DNA of 64,000 nt. It comes from Celoporthe dispersa. Taxonomy: Eukaryota; Ascomycota; Sordariomycetes; Diaporthales; Cryphonectriaceae. A program made the position numbers and the translations under genes. Each line of letters begins with the position of its first letter. Position 1 is the stretch's first letter. The stretch is taken from contig WAID01000006.1 of NCBI GenBank assembly GCA_016584495.1, forward strand, positions 2,790,001-2,854,000, read 5' to 3'. Shown one piece after another: positions 11,982-23,408 of this stretch. The notes under the pieces were generated by a model. The model saw only the letters and a program-made list of their open reading frames with translations. It searched no databases and was not told the DNA's origin.

Positions 11982-13175
11982 CGCGCTGTCGGATTGCTTT
12001 CGGCAAACGGATGGAGATCCTCTTGGTCTCACAGCACAGACGATGACGCTCATGAGATGGGCGGCCCCGCGATGATTTTTACGAACCTGGCCATCTGACG
12101 ACCAGCTCTGAACGATGGGTTCAGCTCACGACCCCTACATTCTTTTTTTTGACGAATGATGACAATGAGCATCACATTATATACTCTATCCAACACACAT
12201 GGCATCATTTCGAAGCGTGAAACGACATTGATGGCGGAAAGATTGCACCAGGGTTGGACATGCGAGGCGTTTAGGTCTTTGGTTTTTGGTTGATCTTTTT
12301 TTTTTCTTTTCACGATGTATGATTTCAACGACTCTGGATACCGAGCAGGGAGAAGCTGTTATACTGTCTCATAAGCTTTTGCATGTTTGATTTCTTTCCT
12401 TCTTTCTGTTTCTGACACGTTAAGGAGCGGGGCGATACAGAAAAGAACTTTGCCATCTTGACCTTTTTTTCTTTTTCTGCGTCTTTGTTTCCAGGATGAA
12501 AGGGAGGGCACTGTTATGAACGAGGGCACTTATTGATTTGGGAAGTATTGACTTGTTTTTTTTTTTTTTTCCCGGAGGGGGGGGGCAACGTAACGACATG
12601 AGATGATGGACAGGAAGTAGTAGTGTTCAGGGGCCCTATTATATATTCCGAGATAGCTTCTTGTACCTGTTATGGTGAGCGCGCTTGACATCGAATGGCT
12701 CTTGCATGGTCTTGCGAACCGTCCTCTACGTCTTGCCTGTACTTGTTTTGTAGGAGGTCAGGTCAAGCACCGCGGCTGTGTACTAGATGCCGCCTCCCGG
12801 TAGCAGACCGGATGGCCTTTCGCCACAGCTCGATACTGTCCACGTTAGCCCCAGCTCCCCACCAGAATCGGCATCCTCTCTCTCTCTCTCTCCTCTCTGG
12901 TGGACGGATATGCTCTCTTATCTTCTCCCTGTGATTCTAGAACCTCCACGTAATTGTAATGTCCAGTCTCGGTCCTCGTCCCAGTCCCCAGCTTTTGGTA
13001 TATATCTCGACATGGTCCCAACGCCGTACGCCATGAAACACACACACACACCCGTGACCCGGCCAAGAAATAGGCACAATGCAGTGATCTCCTGGTCCTA
13101 TAATTGACTTTCGACCTCGCGAGACCGAACCATCCATCCTCCACACGGATGAGACCCCCGATCCGCCCTTCCCTC
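11982..13175. other. Tail-to-tail intergenic region
   Basis: Lies between two converging genes and should hold both 3' UTRs. T-rich runs sit at about 12297-12310 and 12556-12572, and CT/CA low-complexity at 12874-12897 and 13037-13052. No gene seen. Confidence 0.6.
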
Positions 13176-14108
13176 TCACCTCCTGTCCCCCCCAGGCGGA
13201 CCACCAGCATTGAATGGAGGCATGCTAGGGAATCCAGTGGGAGCGGGCAGGAAGTTTGGCGGGACGCCACCCTGCGGAGGTGGGAAGGGCAGGCCGCCCG
13301 GGGCACCCGGGGGCGGGGGAGGGAAAGGCAGGCCACCTGCGCTGCCGGGCGGGGGGATCGGGAGGGGTGGGGTGTTGGTTGAGCCGCCTTGGGGGGCGCC
13401 GGCCGCAGATGAGGTGTTGAGAGGCGGTGGGAATGGAGGGGGGATGTGGAAGTTGGCGCCTGGGCGTGGAGGGGCTGGAACGAGCAGTCTTGTCAGCTGA
13501 TGCTGCCCGCGTGGACTCTTTTTCTCTCTATGCGCGCGCGCACACCACACACTAGACACACCGACGGCCGAGGAGAGGGGAGACTTACGGATCGCAGGAA
13601 AGCCAGCCGGGCCACCACCGGGAGCACCACCGGGAGGGCCAGGCATGCCCGGGAACCCGGGCGGCGGTACACCACCAGGGAAAGCAAAAGGCGGCATGCC
13701 GGTGGGAGGAGGGAGGAACCCGCCGGCCCCGCCCATACCGCCGGCCGCACCAGGCTGGTTCTGCGGGAGCATAGGGTTGTTGTGGGCGAGGCCCTCGGCG
13801 GCGTACGAGGAGGTGATGGAGTCGATGACGGACTGGGCCTTCTCGTGGCCGATCTGCTGGTAGTAGTCGATGACGTTGCGGAGGTGGTTGCGGCCGCTGT
13901 TGTGAGCCTTGCGCACGCTCATGCTATCGTGCGTGAGGTAGACATCGCAGTAGTCGCAGAAGACTGTTTTTTTTTTTTTTTGTTAATTTTTTTTTAAGTC
14001 TCGTGGTAAGAAACGCGTTTTGGGTCTTGGAGTTTCGGTGGTGGTAAAGAGGAGGCGAGGGGGAGGTGGACTGGAGGGATTGGAAGGGGCCGACTTACAC
14101 TTGGGCAT
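13176..14108 (-). CDS. YHC1: U1 small nuclear ribonucleoprotein C (U1-C)
   Basis: Exons 14108-14099, 13963-13589 and 13474-13176 encode 227 residues. Exon 1 is only 10 nt (MPK plus one base). The U1-C zinc finger follows as FFCDYCDVYLTHDSM then RKAHNSGRNH, with C6, C9, H24 and H30 at the same positions as in human U1-C, and then NVIDYYQQIGHEKAQS. The rest is Pro/Gly/Met-rich, typical of the family's C-terminal tail. The protein binds U1 snRNP and stabilises pairing of U1 snRNA with 5' splice sites. The last codons read GGDRR-stop, but the stop overlaps a good donor (AG|GTGAGA), so another short 3' exon cannot be excluded. The start region is divergent from ERV25. Confidence 0.96.
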
Positions 14109-14623
14109 CTTGACTGACTGCTGCGCTGTTCTTGGATTCTCTGGATAGCAGAAACAAAACGATGAATGTATCGTCGTCGTCGCCTTGGTGGTTCGGCGTC
14201 GCGGTTGTTTGGAGGAGGATGGAGAGAGAGAGAGAGAGAGGTCCAAAAAGAACTGGGGCTCTTTCAGTTGACCTTGGCCTCTGTAAGCAAGGCTGGAGGG
14301 GGACCTGGAGCAAGGCTAAGCTAGCTGCCACAGGGGGGGGCACAATGGGGCCAGGGATTTAGCCTGCCGCGGGTTTTTTGGGTAGAGGGTGCTGGGCGGG
14401 ACGCGCGCAGAAGCTACCCCCGGGCCCCAGCTCGCAGTAGTCAACTAAACCCCCCTGGCTTATTCTCAGCTAAGGACACCTTCGGGTTCGCAGGCGGCCG
14501 CTGTAGCCAAGCAGCAGCAGTAAAGGGTAAACATCACTTCTTCTCCCTTCCTCTCCTCGACAAGCCGGCCAGATAGAAGCCTCCCCTCCCACACCCACGC
14601 CGCCAACCCTTTGATCCCGAATC
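14109..14623. promoter_or_regulatory. Divergent promoter region between U1-C and ERV25
   Basis: This 515-bp gap separates two head-to-head genes and must contain both promoters. A (GA)10 tract sits at 14221-14240, a common feature of GAGA-type open promoters. No individual binding site can be assigned with confidence. Confidence 0.5.
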
Positions 14624-15655
14624 ATGGCCTTACCGCGCTCCCTGCTGCAGTACGTCTGCAGTCTGGTGTTGTTTGTGGCGTGTGCCCAGGCCCTTAAGTT
14701 TGACCTGCAGGCCACCTCGCAATCACACGACAGCAAGAAGGAGAGGTGTATCCGGAACTTTGTAGCCAAGGACACGCTGGTGGTGGTCACGGCGATTGTA
14801 GGCGGAGCAAGGGCGATGGCATGCGTGTGAACATGCATGTGAGTATTTTTCTCTTTTGTGCGCAAGAAGGGGGGGAGGGGAGGAGGAGGGTGCAACGCAT
14901 CCACCTCTCTGGTCTTACGCTCGCCCGCCCCCCCCCCCCGACAGGGAGAAGAGAGGCGAGAGAGGATGATGAGTGTGACTGACCGACCGGCTGGTGCTTG
15001 CCTTTTTCTGCCAATGTTACAGATCAGAGACACAGAAGCAAACGAGTACGCAAAACCACAGGACGTCGCTGGCGAGCAGAGGACGGTGTTCACGTCGCAC
15101 GCGGACGCGGCGTTTGATGTCTGCTTCGAGAACCTCTTGACAGGATGTATGTTGTGGCCACAAGACCCTCCAAAGCTCCTCCCACAGCCATATTACTCCT
15201 TAGGCAGACAGACAATAGCTAACCTCTCCCCCACCCCTTCCCCCACAGCCCGACACATCAACGACCCGACCCGCCACGTCGAGCTGGACATCGACATTGG
15301 CGCCGACGCCAAGGACTGGTCAGCGATCCAGGCCACGGAGAAGCTCAAGCCCGTGGAGGCGGACCTGCGGCGCATGGAGGAGATGGTGGGCGAGATTGTC
15401 AGCGAGATGGACTACCTGCGCACGCGCGAGCAGAAGCTGCGCGACACCAACGAGAGCACCAACAACCGCGTCAAGTGGTTCGGCTTCGGCACCACCTTTC
15501 TCCCTGATCGGCCTTTTGGGTGTGGCAGGTTCTGTACCTGCGGGCTTACTTTAGGTGAGTAGCCTGGGCTCCTCAACCATGGTCTTCTTCCCTCCGAGGC
15601 TGTTATGCATGCTAACCATCTCTCCCCGCGGTACAGGTCCAAGCATCTCATCTAG
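14624..15655 (+). CDS. ERV25: p24/EMP24 cargo receptor Erv25, with three apparent frame breaks
   Basis: Exons 14624-14838, 15023-15146, 15249-15554 and 15637-15655. The signal peptide is MALPRSLLQYVCSLVLFVACAQA, followed by a GOLD domain (CIRNFVAKDTLVVVTAIVGG, then NMHIRDTEANEYAKP and HADAAFDVCFENLL), a coiled coil (about 15300-15450), one C-terminal membrane segment and the short cytosolic tail RSKHLI. Family role: cargo adaptor in COPII/COPI vesicles between ER and Golgi. Frame is lost at about 14804-14806 (one base short), 15502-15504 (CCC, one extra) and 15521-15525 (two bases short). Allowing for these gives 221 residues, the normal family length. Conservation on both sides of each break is perfect, so sequencing error is likelier than decay, but three breaks in one gene is the most in the window. 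Confidence 0.9.
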
Positions 15656-16622
15656 CTCTAGCGCGAGGGACAGTGTGTGCGTGTGTGTGTGCGTGCGTGC
15701 GTGTATGAAGAGAGAGAAAGAGACACACGCAGAGAGAGAGAGAGAGAGAGAGAGAAGCAATCGTCTTTTGTTCTTAATCGTAAGGGCACGATGGGTATGG
15801 ATGATGGCCGTGGAGAACGGGCAGTTCAGGACCATCCGGAGTTCAAGAGGCTAAAATGCGCTTGGCTTGTGTGCGGAAGATGCGCTTGAAAATGGAGGTT
15901 GGTTGGAAAACTTCATGGGCATACGTGTACGCTTTTCAGGCCTGCAATGATCACTCGATCGATGATGAGACGTATATAAAGAAAGCGTTCACACAATTTG
16001 GGAACTATACACAAGAAAGCAAGGTGAGCAGAGAGCGCGGACCGTCGCGAGTGAGACGAGAGGATGGGGGAGCAGGGCGTGGTAAAGTGTCTGCCTGCAG
16101 ACGACTTGCCGAGTCTACCAATGCATTCATGTTTGGATCAACACCAGCAGCAGCAGTCCTACATCCCCTCCACTGGACAGCATCCAGTATAGAACAAGAA
16201 GCAACTGGCTAGTGCCGCATCGTCCGAGCCAAGAAGCCTCCACCGAATTCGCTCCATCCCTGCAGCCCAAGTAAACCTGACGGTCCATGCGCCGCCGCCC
16301 CGATGCCGAGATCGAGACTCGCCGGGCGGGATCTTATACAGCACAGGGGACCTGCGTACCTGACCTCGGCAATCTATGACGGAATCCCAAAGAGACCCCT
16401 TCTGAAGAAATTCTACCCTTTTGTTTTACTTGGACCGCTGAGCAACAACCACTTCAACGACAACAACAAATCAAAACACAACAATTAATTCCAAAAGAAA
16501 AGAGAAAAAAAGAAAAACCTCTTTTTCTTTCTCTCCACTGTTCTTCAAAGGTCGACGACCAGACATTGATTTCCTCTTTTAAAGCAAAAAGAGTCACTTC
16601 ACTGCATTCCCCCCCCCCCACC
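15656..16622. other. Intergenic: ERV25 3' side and SDH5 promoter
   Basis: No gene seen. Contains GT/GC-alternating DNA at 15673-15705 and a (GA)12 tract at 15731-15754. The last 150 bp before 16623 are A- and C-rich (CAAC repeats, C-run just before the ATG), typical of a fungal 5' leader. Confidence 0.55.
15731..15754. repeat. (AG)n microsatellite
   Basis: Twelve AG dinucleotides immediately after a GTGC-type alternating stretch at 15673-15705, in the presumed 3' region of ERV25. Confidence 0.85.
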
Positions 16623-17466
16623 ATGAATCCTCTCCAGCGTGCAGCCCGCCCCTCCGCCGCCCGGCGCATCCTCCACGCCAATCTCGTGCCCCTCGCCAAC
16701 ACCACCGCAATCGCGTCAGCGCGATGGCACAGGAGCAGCAGTAGCAACCACGGCGCACCCTACGACCCCGTCCCGCAGGGCGAGCTGGGCGTCGGCGAGC
16801 TCGAGGGCGTAGAGTTCAAGATCGAGCCCCTCCGGCGAACGGGCGAGGACCCCGAGACCATGCGCGCGAGACTGACATGTAAGCTGATCCTGCCGGAGAG
16901 GGAGCGCGAGAGAGAGAGAGAGAGAGAGAAGAGAACAAGAAGCGCTGACAATCTCTCACACAAAAGACCAGTCCCGCAAGCGCGGCACCCTCGAGTCCGA
17001 CCTCCTCCTCTCCACCTTCGCCGCCGCCTACCTGCCCAGCATGACCCCGACCCAGATGCGCGAGTACGACCTCTTCCTCGACGAGAACGACTGGGACATC
17101 TACTACTGGGCCACCCAGCTCACCACCACCTCTCCCTCCGCAACAGCCAACACCCCCGCCGCCGGCCTGCAGAACTCCGAACCCTACCTGGGCACGCAGG
17201 GCGCGGAGGAGGTACGGGGAGGAGCTGCTGGTGCAGCAGCAGCACCTGGACCCGTGGCGCCCGCAAAGGGCGAGTGGGCACAGACGGTGGGGACCTTCAA
17301 GCCCGCCTTCCGGCCTGTGCCTGCGCGGTGGAGGGACAGCGAGGTCCTGGGCCTGCTGCGGGCGCACGTGAAGTCGCGGAGCGCGGCCGGCGTGCTGGGC
17401 AACGGGCGCGAGAGGGAGACGGCGGAGGGGATGGCTTTTATGCCGCCGCTGGGGGCGAGGAAGTAA
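16623..17466 (+). CDS. SDH5: Succinate dehydrogenase assembly factor 2 (Sdh5/SDHAF2), mitochondrial
   Basis: Two exons, 16623-16878 and 16967-17466, encode 251 residues. The intron carries a (GA)n tract. The N-terminus (MNPLQRAARPSAARRIL) is Arg/Ser/Ala-rich without acids, as in mitochondrial presequences. The diagnostic SDHAF2 core follows directly after the splice junction: YQSRKRGTLESDLLL, AAYLPSMTPTQMREYDLFLD and ENDWDIYYW. The protein promotes covalent FAD attachment to the Sdh1 flavoprotein of complex II. A long Ala/Gly/Pro-rich C-terminal extension, about 90 residues past the core, is less conserved and may be partly species-specific. The frame is intact. Confidence 0.95.
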
Positions 17467-18029
17467 GAGTTCGAAGCGCTGGGTTTTCAATAGGTGCGGC
17501 AGGGCTTGGTATGTCTTGCTTAGTAGGGATGGTTTCGACAAAAAAAATCCGGTCATTGGGACAGGTTTGGATCCCCGCCGGGGTGTGGGGGGGGGGGGGG
17601 AAGGTATATATATTGTCTCATTGGAACCTCTTATGATCGGAAAAAATGTTAAATAGGACTATTACGTCCAAGTATTGTTTTATGTTCTCTTCCAATGGGT
17701 ATTCGGGGGCAGGTATATACAACAGACGCGAGGAAGTTGTAGACCCTGTCACTCGGGCCTCCTGACACCAGACAATCGATAAAGGTCTTTCCCTTCCGTG
17801 CTCCACGTCGGTTCACTTGCAGGTACATATCCTGATGAGCTTGACTGAGGAGACACGGCCAACACCTGCTTCCCACAGGACCTTAGAACCAAGCCTTGTC
17901 ATATCCGTCGTCACAATCATTCCAGACCAGCTCCTGCTCTGAACAAACAAAACGCTGAGGTTGGAGGTCGTCGTCTTTCCAAGTCCGCATGCAACAAACC
18001 CGAAAAGCATCTTGGATGCGCAGAGAGCA
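17467..18029. other. Tail-to-tail intergenic region
   Basis: Short gap between converging SDH5 and DSN1, with a G-run near 17588-17600 and AT-rich sequence at about 17640-17700 that probably includes poly(A) signals. No gene seen. Confidence 0.6.
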
Positions 18030-19833
18030 TCACCCTCCGTTCTCGGGCAGGATCCTCCCTAGACTCCTCAGCACCTCCATCACAGGCATCTCCTTCGTCC
18101 CTGCAGCCTCCTTTTCCTTCTCTTCCCGCTCCTTCAGCCTCTGCGAGCCAAGTGCCAGGACCTTGTCTGCCTGCTTCCCTGCTGTCACCACCCTCATGTT
18201 CATCTTATGGATGCTGTCCGCAAGGTCGTCCACCTTGAACTCGACGACAGACTGGATCGCCTGAAGGCGTGTTCTTGTGGTGGACTTGAGATGTGTAAAA
18301 GACGATGACGACTCGGTTAGGGACTCGAGCATTTTGGCTTCTTCGGTGTCGAGAAGTGAGGACTCGGGTAAAGGCGGCGCCCTCTTCAGGTCGACGTCTG
18401 GTGGGTACAGCGGCGGTACCTGGGGCAGAGGTGTCTGAAGCGCTCGCCACGACTTACGCGTCTCTTTTAACCTGCGGGCCTGTCAGCATCTTCATTGAAT
18501 GCATCAGCACAGGGTGGAGATAGGACCAACCGTTTTATCCGCGCTTCTAACGCAGCAATCCTCTGCTCGTGGTCCACGTTGACGGGATTGGGCCTGATCA
18601 CCACAGGTCTCTTCGCTTTGGCAGTAGCAGAAGGCTCGTCATCTTCTCTGCTGAACCAGTCGGAGAACTCCGATTTCGACCCAAAGTCCTTGAGCAGCTG
18701 GTCTTCGATCGCACGAGCTGTATTGCCACTCTTAGCTCATCCGCTCGTGGCACAAGATCTGTGGCCCGGAAGATACTCACCTCCCAGAACAGCATTTGCC
18801 CCAGTGGTTCCGTGCTTGGGCTTCTCACTAAGAGCCCTCTCACCACACCACGTGAGCAACTGCTTCATCCGCCGCGGCTCGCTGAGACCTTCCGCCTCGA
18901 TGTGCTTGAAGAACTCAGACGGGTCCACCTCCCGGTGCGGGATAGCGCTATGTCCGCTCTCGATCAATGAGCTCGCCCGCCGCCCGCGCATGCTCATGCT
19001 GCTCCTCCGACCACCACCTGCCCCCACGCCTCCTTTCTTGCGGAACTCTTTATTGCGGTTATTGATGGGCGTGTCGGAGAACGGGAGCGCTATCTTTGTC
19101 ACATTTGAGTCCTTCTCGAGCGTCTTGTCAGCGTTCTCGGGTGTTGCTTGGACGTCATGTTCGTCATCTTCCTCCATCCGTTCGGGCTGCTTTTTTGCGC
19201 GATGTTTTGCGGCTGGTCTTCTTGGCACCCCCGTCTTTCGTCGATCTGGTCCCGTTCGCCCGGCTAGCAGCTGGCAGTGGCTTCTCAGCCTGCTCCTCCT
19301 CAGCGAGATCCGCCGTAGAACTCCTCGTCCTCCGCGCAGGTCGCTTCTTGGACGCATGTAGTGTCTTATCCTGCGCAGGCGGTGACGAGTCAAGCTTCCT
19401 ACGCTGTGGCCGTCTGGATGTCGTTGCCGGAGCCGCCTCTTCCTTCGGCTGCGGCGGCGACTGCTGTGGCGATGCGGCGCGTTTCTTTCCCGAGCTCGGC
19501 CTCCCCTTCGGCTTCTTCACCGCAGGCGCGGGTGCAGGTTCCGGTTCTGGCGCAGTCGGAGGCGCCGCCTGGACGGATGCTGTCTTTTCCTTTCCCGTCT
19601 TTTTGCCTCTTTGAGCCGCGCGTAAATAAAAAGTCACCATCTTGCTCGTCGTATGTTGCCGCCGCTGCAGAGTCACAAACAGGTGTCAGTCTCCATCCCA
19701 AACCTAGATCAGCATGTCCTGCAGGCCTGTTTCTGTACATACCAGCAAGACGTTTGCTCTTTCGGCGCGACTCAGACTGGTTGCTCATGCTCAATGCTTG
19801 TAGGGGATGGCGGAGCTGTACGACGGTCGTCAT
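18030..19833 (-). CDS. DSN1: Kinetochore Mis12/MIND complex subunit Dsn1 (Mis13), two apparent frame breaks
   Basis: Exons 19833-19743, 19664-18781, 18717-18531 and 18471-18030. The N-terminal half is disordered, basic and Lys/Pro-rich (DGDFLFTRGSKR near its start). The conserved Mis13 region reads RRSSMSMRGRRASSLIESG, then REVDPSEFFKHIEAEGLSEP and RMKQLLTWCGERAL, followed by coiled-coil segments ending VMEVLRSLGRILPENGG. The RGRRASS stretch matches the Aurora B-regulated motif known in Dsn1. The protein links the inner centromere to the Ndc80 complex. The frame shifts at two T runs on the plus strand (19600-19604 and 19191-19196), each as if one base were extra. With those allowed for, the length is 533 residues, usual for fungal Mis13. 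Confidence 0.9.
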
Positions 19834-21271
19834 TGATAAGTCGTCTCACGAGGGCGCGCGCGCGCATTCGAGCCTGAGAGAGCGGAGGGGTCGAGCTACA
19901 CTACTCCTCCTCGCGACAAGAACAGGAGCAGATTGATCGTCGTCGCGTGCTGTTCTCGTTGCTGCCCTATCGGTCGGTCGGTTGCTGGACAAAACACCAG
20001 CACAAGACAGCAACCTGCCCTCGCGCCAGCTGCACCCAAGACGCGTCGAATTCGGCGGAGTGGTCCTCTGAGTCTGTAACATGCAGAGCCCGGTGCTTTT
20101 GCGCGTGAATTTCTTTCTCTTTCCTAATTGATGCTGAGAACCGGTCACGAGGGGGGGTTGCTTTTTTTCAAGCTGGGGCGCAAGAAGTTGTTGTTGGTTA
20201 GTTACGCTGGGAAGAAAGGCGGAGCCCGTCATTGAGAGTCGAAGCAGGTGCTTCCTTGGCCTTGCTTGCCGCGAGAATGGGGGGATGAGCCCTTGTCTCC
20301 CGCGCCCAATTTGTTTACTGCATCGAACCGCGCTAGTCTTTATCGGGGTGAGCATGTCCAGTGAGTGCCAGCACTCAACACCTTTCAGCCCTGGCTCTTC
20401 TGCACTCTTTCTCATGACCACTCTTGACGCATTGGCGGAGGTGGGAGAAGAAGAGAGAAAAAAAGAAACTGTTTAGGGTGCAGCATACCGTTATTGAGGT
20501 CAATATTACCTCTAGACATATACGTAGGTAGAAATACACTTGTGGGATTTCGAACGCCGTCAAATTGATTGGCTCCATCATTCTTATATGCAACGAGGTC
20601 AAATCACCCTACCAACATGTAGGAGCAGTCCAATGTAGATAGTCAATCCTAATATAACAGGCAAAATGATCGGATTCGAAGATAAATAATAAATTACGCA
20701 GTGCTACAAACAAGGAAAAAATCAAACCCCTGGAGACGGGCATGCATGATGCGTCGCCCCAGGAGCTCTCTCGGGTGGAACTTCTGCCTTGACATGCATC
20801 CGTGCATATCGACGTCAATGGACCAGAGAGATTGGCACTGAAATGCGCCTTTCTGAACAAGATCGTGATTTGTGCCTCTCCGTCGTGACCAGTACTGGAA
20901 ATCCAGCTAGAATACCTCGACTCCTCGACACGGCGCCTCCCTAGAATCCCAGAGGCCAGTCCAAAACGCCGCAAGTTTTTTTTTGGCCGTGTATATGCTC
21001 TGATACCGTGAGAAAAAAAGAGGGAAAAAAAGAAGAAAAGAAAAAAAACTCCTTGTTTTCCTTGACCCCTCCATATTGATAACCTCTCCATAATGTGTGT
21101 ACAGCCAAAGTTGGAAATATCAGTCACAAGCGATGCCACGGAACAAGTATTGTACAATCGTCAGTCAGTGTACCCATGGCGGGGGCTTGACCGGTCCCAA
21201 CGGTGCGGCGGCATGACGTTTGCCGGGTCAACAGTATCGTCTTGCTCAGAAAAAGCGTCGGGTTGGCCTGC
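19834..21271. other. Intergenic: DSN1 promoter and atf1 3' region
   Basis: No gene supported. Sequence from about 20470 to 21130 is AT-richer and purine-tract-rich (A runs at 21014-21050). A GTTCGAAATCCC-like stretch at about 20545-20556 (minus) resembles a tRNA T-arm, but no cloverleaf follows. Confidence 0.55.
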
Positions 21272-23003
21272 CTAAGAATAACGCCGGTCGCCTCCCTGAG
21301 CGGTAATCATCTGGTGGCTGGGCATGGGCGCACCCATCCCATAGGGCAACTGTGCGTTGTACGCATCCATGGCTCCGATGTAGGGCTGCTGTATGCTGCC
21401 TTGCGATTGGGTGACCGGGCAGTCCTTGTGTGCGAGGAGCAATGTCTTCAGGTTGACAACCTCCTCACGAAGTGCAGCAATCTGTTGCGACAGTGAGTCA
21501 TTCTCCTGTTGGTACAGGTCCACCTTGTTCTGCAGGTTGGCCAGCCACTGTTTCTTGCGCTGGCGACACTTGAGTGCAGCGACCCTACCAAGAAATTAGT
21601 TTTTATCTTCTTGGGTGTTTGCCGGACAGGACCTGCGCTACTCACCGATTGCGCTCTAAAAAGTTCTTGCGCTTCTCTTCCTCGGTCATCTTGTGCTTCG
21701 GCTTATCTGTGCCATTCTCGTCCTGACCGTCGTCGTCGCCGAGATCCTCTGACCCGTTCGACGAGGCAACGCTGCCGGCGGTCTTTACCTTCTTGCTCGC
21801 AGGCGCCTTGGCTAGGACCTCTTCAGCCTTTCGTCTGCCGTTGGTCGGCGCGGCACCAGCACCTGAGCCACGTTTAGCTTTGCCACGCGTGTTTGGTCGT
21901 GCGTGCTCGCTACCCTCCGACTGCTCACTCGCGGCTTCACTGACGCCACGGGGGTTGCCACCACCACGGGGTGCGTTGCCATTAACGTGGGCATCGGGAT
22001 GCTGCACGGCCGGGGCGGGATGACCGTGGCTAGGCGGTTGCGGCGGCAAGGGATATTGGCTCTGCTGCGGGACGCCATTACGACCCTGCGCCAGCAGAAA
22101 CAAGCCATTGGCGGCATCACTGTCGTGGTTGTCAAAAGCGGTGGACTTCATCTCGCTCTTGATGTCAGGAGCGCCGTTCATCTCCTGGGGCTGCGAGGTG
22201 GCAGGTAGCTGTTGGCCTGGATGATCCCGCTGCTCGGCTGCAGCCCTCAACGCAGTTCGATGGAAGTCAACGGTGCCGGGTGTAGCCCCACCCGCTCCGA
22301 GATTGAACAATGCAGCCGTGTTCGGGCTGGGAACACCAGTGGGAAACATGGAACCACTGCCGCCAGGGGTCAGACCAGTCCGCAGCGAGGACTCATTGGG
22401 CGTCGGAAAGCCGCCGCGCGCGAACTGGTCACTAAAGTAGTCGGCCTGAGGTGCCGACAGCATGGCCGGGCTCAGAGGGCCGGTCCTCAGGGAACCACCG
22501 CCCCAGTTGAATGGTGTAGTACCGGTGCCCGGCAGTAACGAGGAGGGCGACGTGATGGAGGCGACAGGCGGTAGCTTGGTACCGCCAGGGGTCTCCGGGG
22601 CGGCGTTGGCACCCAGGGATGGATCACCGCTGCCACCAAAAGACCTCTCAAATGGATTTGGTTCTTGGTTTAGGGATGCAGCATTCGGCAGGACAAAGTA
22701 ATCGGCCGAGGCGTCCTTCGTCTGGCCAGGTCGAGGGGGGAGGTGCGAGGGGTTTGGTGGCGACGTCGGCAGCTTCTGTCTTTGCGATGATCTCTGATTG
22801 CTCCTTATTGGCGGAGGCGGCATCTGCAGGACGAGTGGGTGAGTGTTGGCGGTGACGTTTGTTTTGATGGTTTTGATGGTTTGATGTTGAAGACACCAAG
22901 GGTACATGCAGCAGCAAGCAGGGGGGTTGTATTACTAACCAGATCGAGGTGCCGCAGCATTGATGGTTTTGGGCGACTGTTTGGTGTCGCTATCGCGAGC
23001 CAT
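21272..23003 (-). CDS. atf1: ATF/CREB-family bZIP transcription factor (Atf1 homologue), one apparent frame break
   Basis: Exons 23003-22940, 22823-21646 and 21584-21272; 517 residues once one break is allowed for. The N-terminus MARDSDTKQSPKTINAAAP and the region DYFVLPN..EPNPFERSFG match the Aft1 HRA/HRR/OSA regulatory domains of filamentous-fungal Atf1. The C-terminal bZIP is split by an intron between FLERNR and VAALKCRQRKKQW, followed by a leucine zipper (NLQNKVDLYQQENDSL, then QIAALREEVVNLKTLL). Family role: binds CRE sites and acts downstream of the Hog1/Sty1 stress MAP kinase in oxidative and osmotic stress, secondary metabolism and virulence. The frame changes at the six-G run 22735-22740 (plus strand). 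An alternative is a start at the ATG just after the first acceptor (22823), which avoids the break but uses less typical codons. Confidence 0.93.
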
Positions 23004-23076
23004 TGTGGTGGTACAGACTTGAGGGTGAAAAGATGGGAGGGTGAGAGGGCAATGACGAAATAGGGCGGGTTGGAGT

Positions 23077-23083
23077 TGACGTA
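23077..23083 (+). promoter_or_regulatory. CRE-like half site upstream of atf1
   Basis: TGACGTA lies about 75 bp before the atf1 start codon. It matches 7 bases of the CRE-type consensus TGACGTMA bound by ATF/CREB bZIPs. With the sites near 23402 and 23424 it suggests possible autoregulation, which is inference only. Confidence 0.3.
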
Positions 23084-23401
23084 GGGAACGGGGCGGTTTG
23101 ACTCGCTGGGAAAGCCAAAAGCTGAAGACGGGCTCTCGTTGTGTCAGCGCTCAGATTCCCCCTTGCGGGAACTGAGAGAGGAGAAAAAAAAAGGCAGCGT
23201 GGCACAATGGCGATTGGCAGCAAGGTCAATCAACCAAAAAACCGACGTGGCGTTGACTCAGAAATGTCCGTCCGACAGCCTTAAGCGATGGTCTGGCAAG
23301 ACGGTGACGACAAATGTCGGGGGTACGGGTGATGCGATATGCAGTTGCAGTGGTGCCGTGAGCCTCGATGGACAGAGTTGAGAGGAAGAAGGAAAAAACA
23401 A

Positions 23402-23408
23402 GACGTCA
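23402..23408 (-). promoter_or_regulatory. CRE-like site upstream of atf1
   Basis: GACGTCA on the plus strand (TGACGTC on the minus) matches 7 of the 8 bases of a palindromic CRE, about 400 bp before the atf1 start. Another half site (TGACGTGG) follows at 23424. Confidence 0.3.

Noticed and set aside
14624..15655. Treating ERV25 and the other broken genes as pseudogenes
   Set aside because: Conservation is intact right up to and beyond each break, and splice sites are preserved. Breaks cluster by homopolymer context rather than by gene dispensability.
19184..19200. Programmed frameshift site in DSN1 (A-run followed by G)
   Set aside because: The A6G heptamer resembles a slippery site, but restoring the conserved frame needs a +1 shift, not -1. 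The same kind of break occurs at unrelated runs in nine other genes.
20540..20630. Possible tRNA on the minus strand (GTTCGAAATCCC)
   Set aside because: A T-arm-like stretch is present, but no matching A box, anticodon arm or acceptor stem can be drawn.
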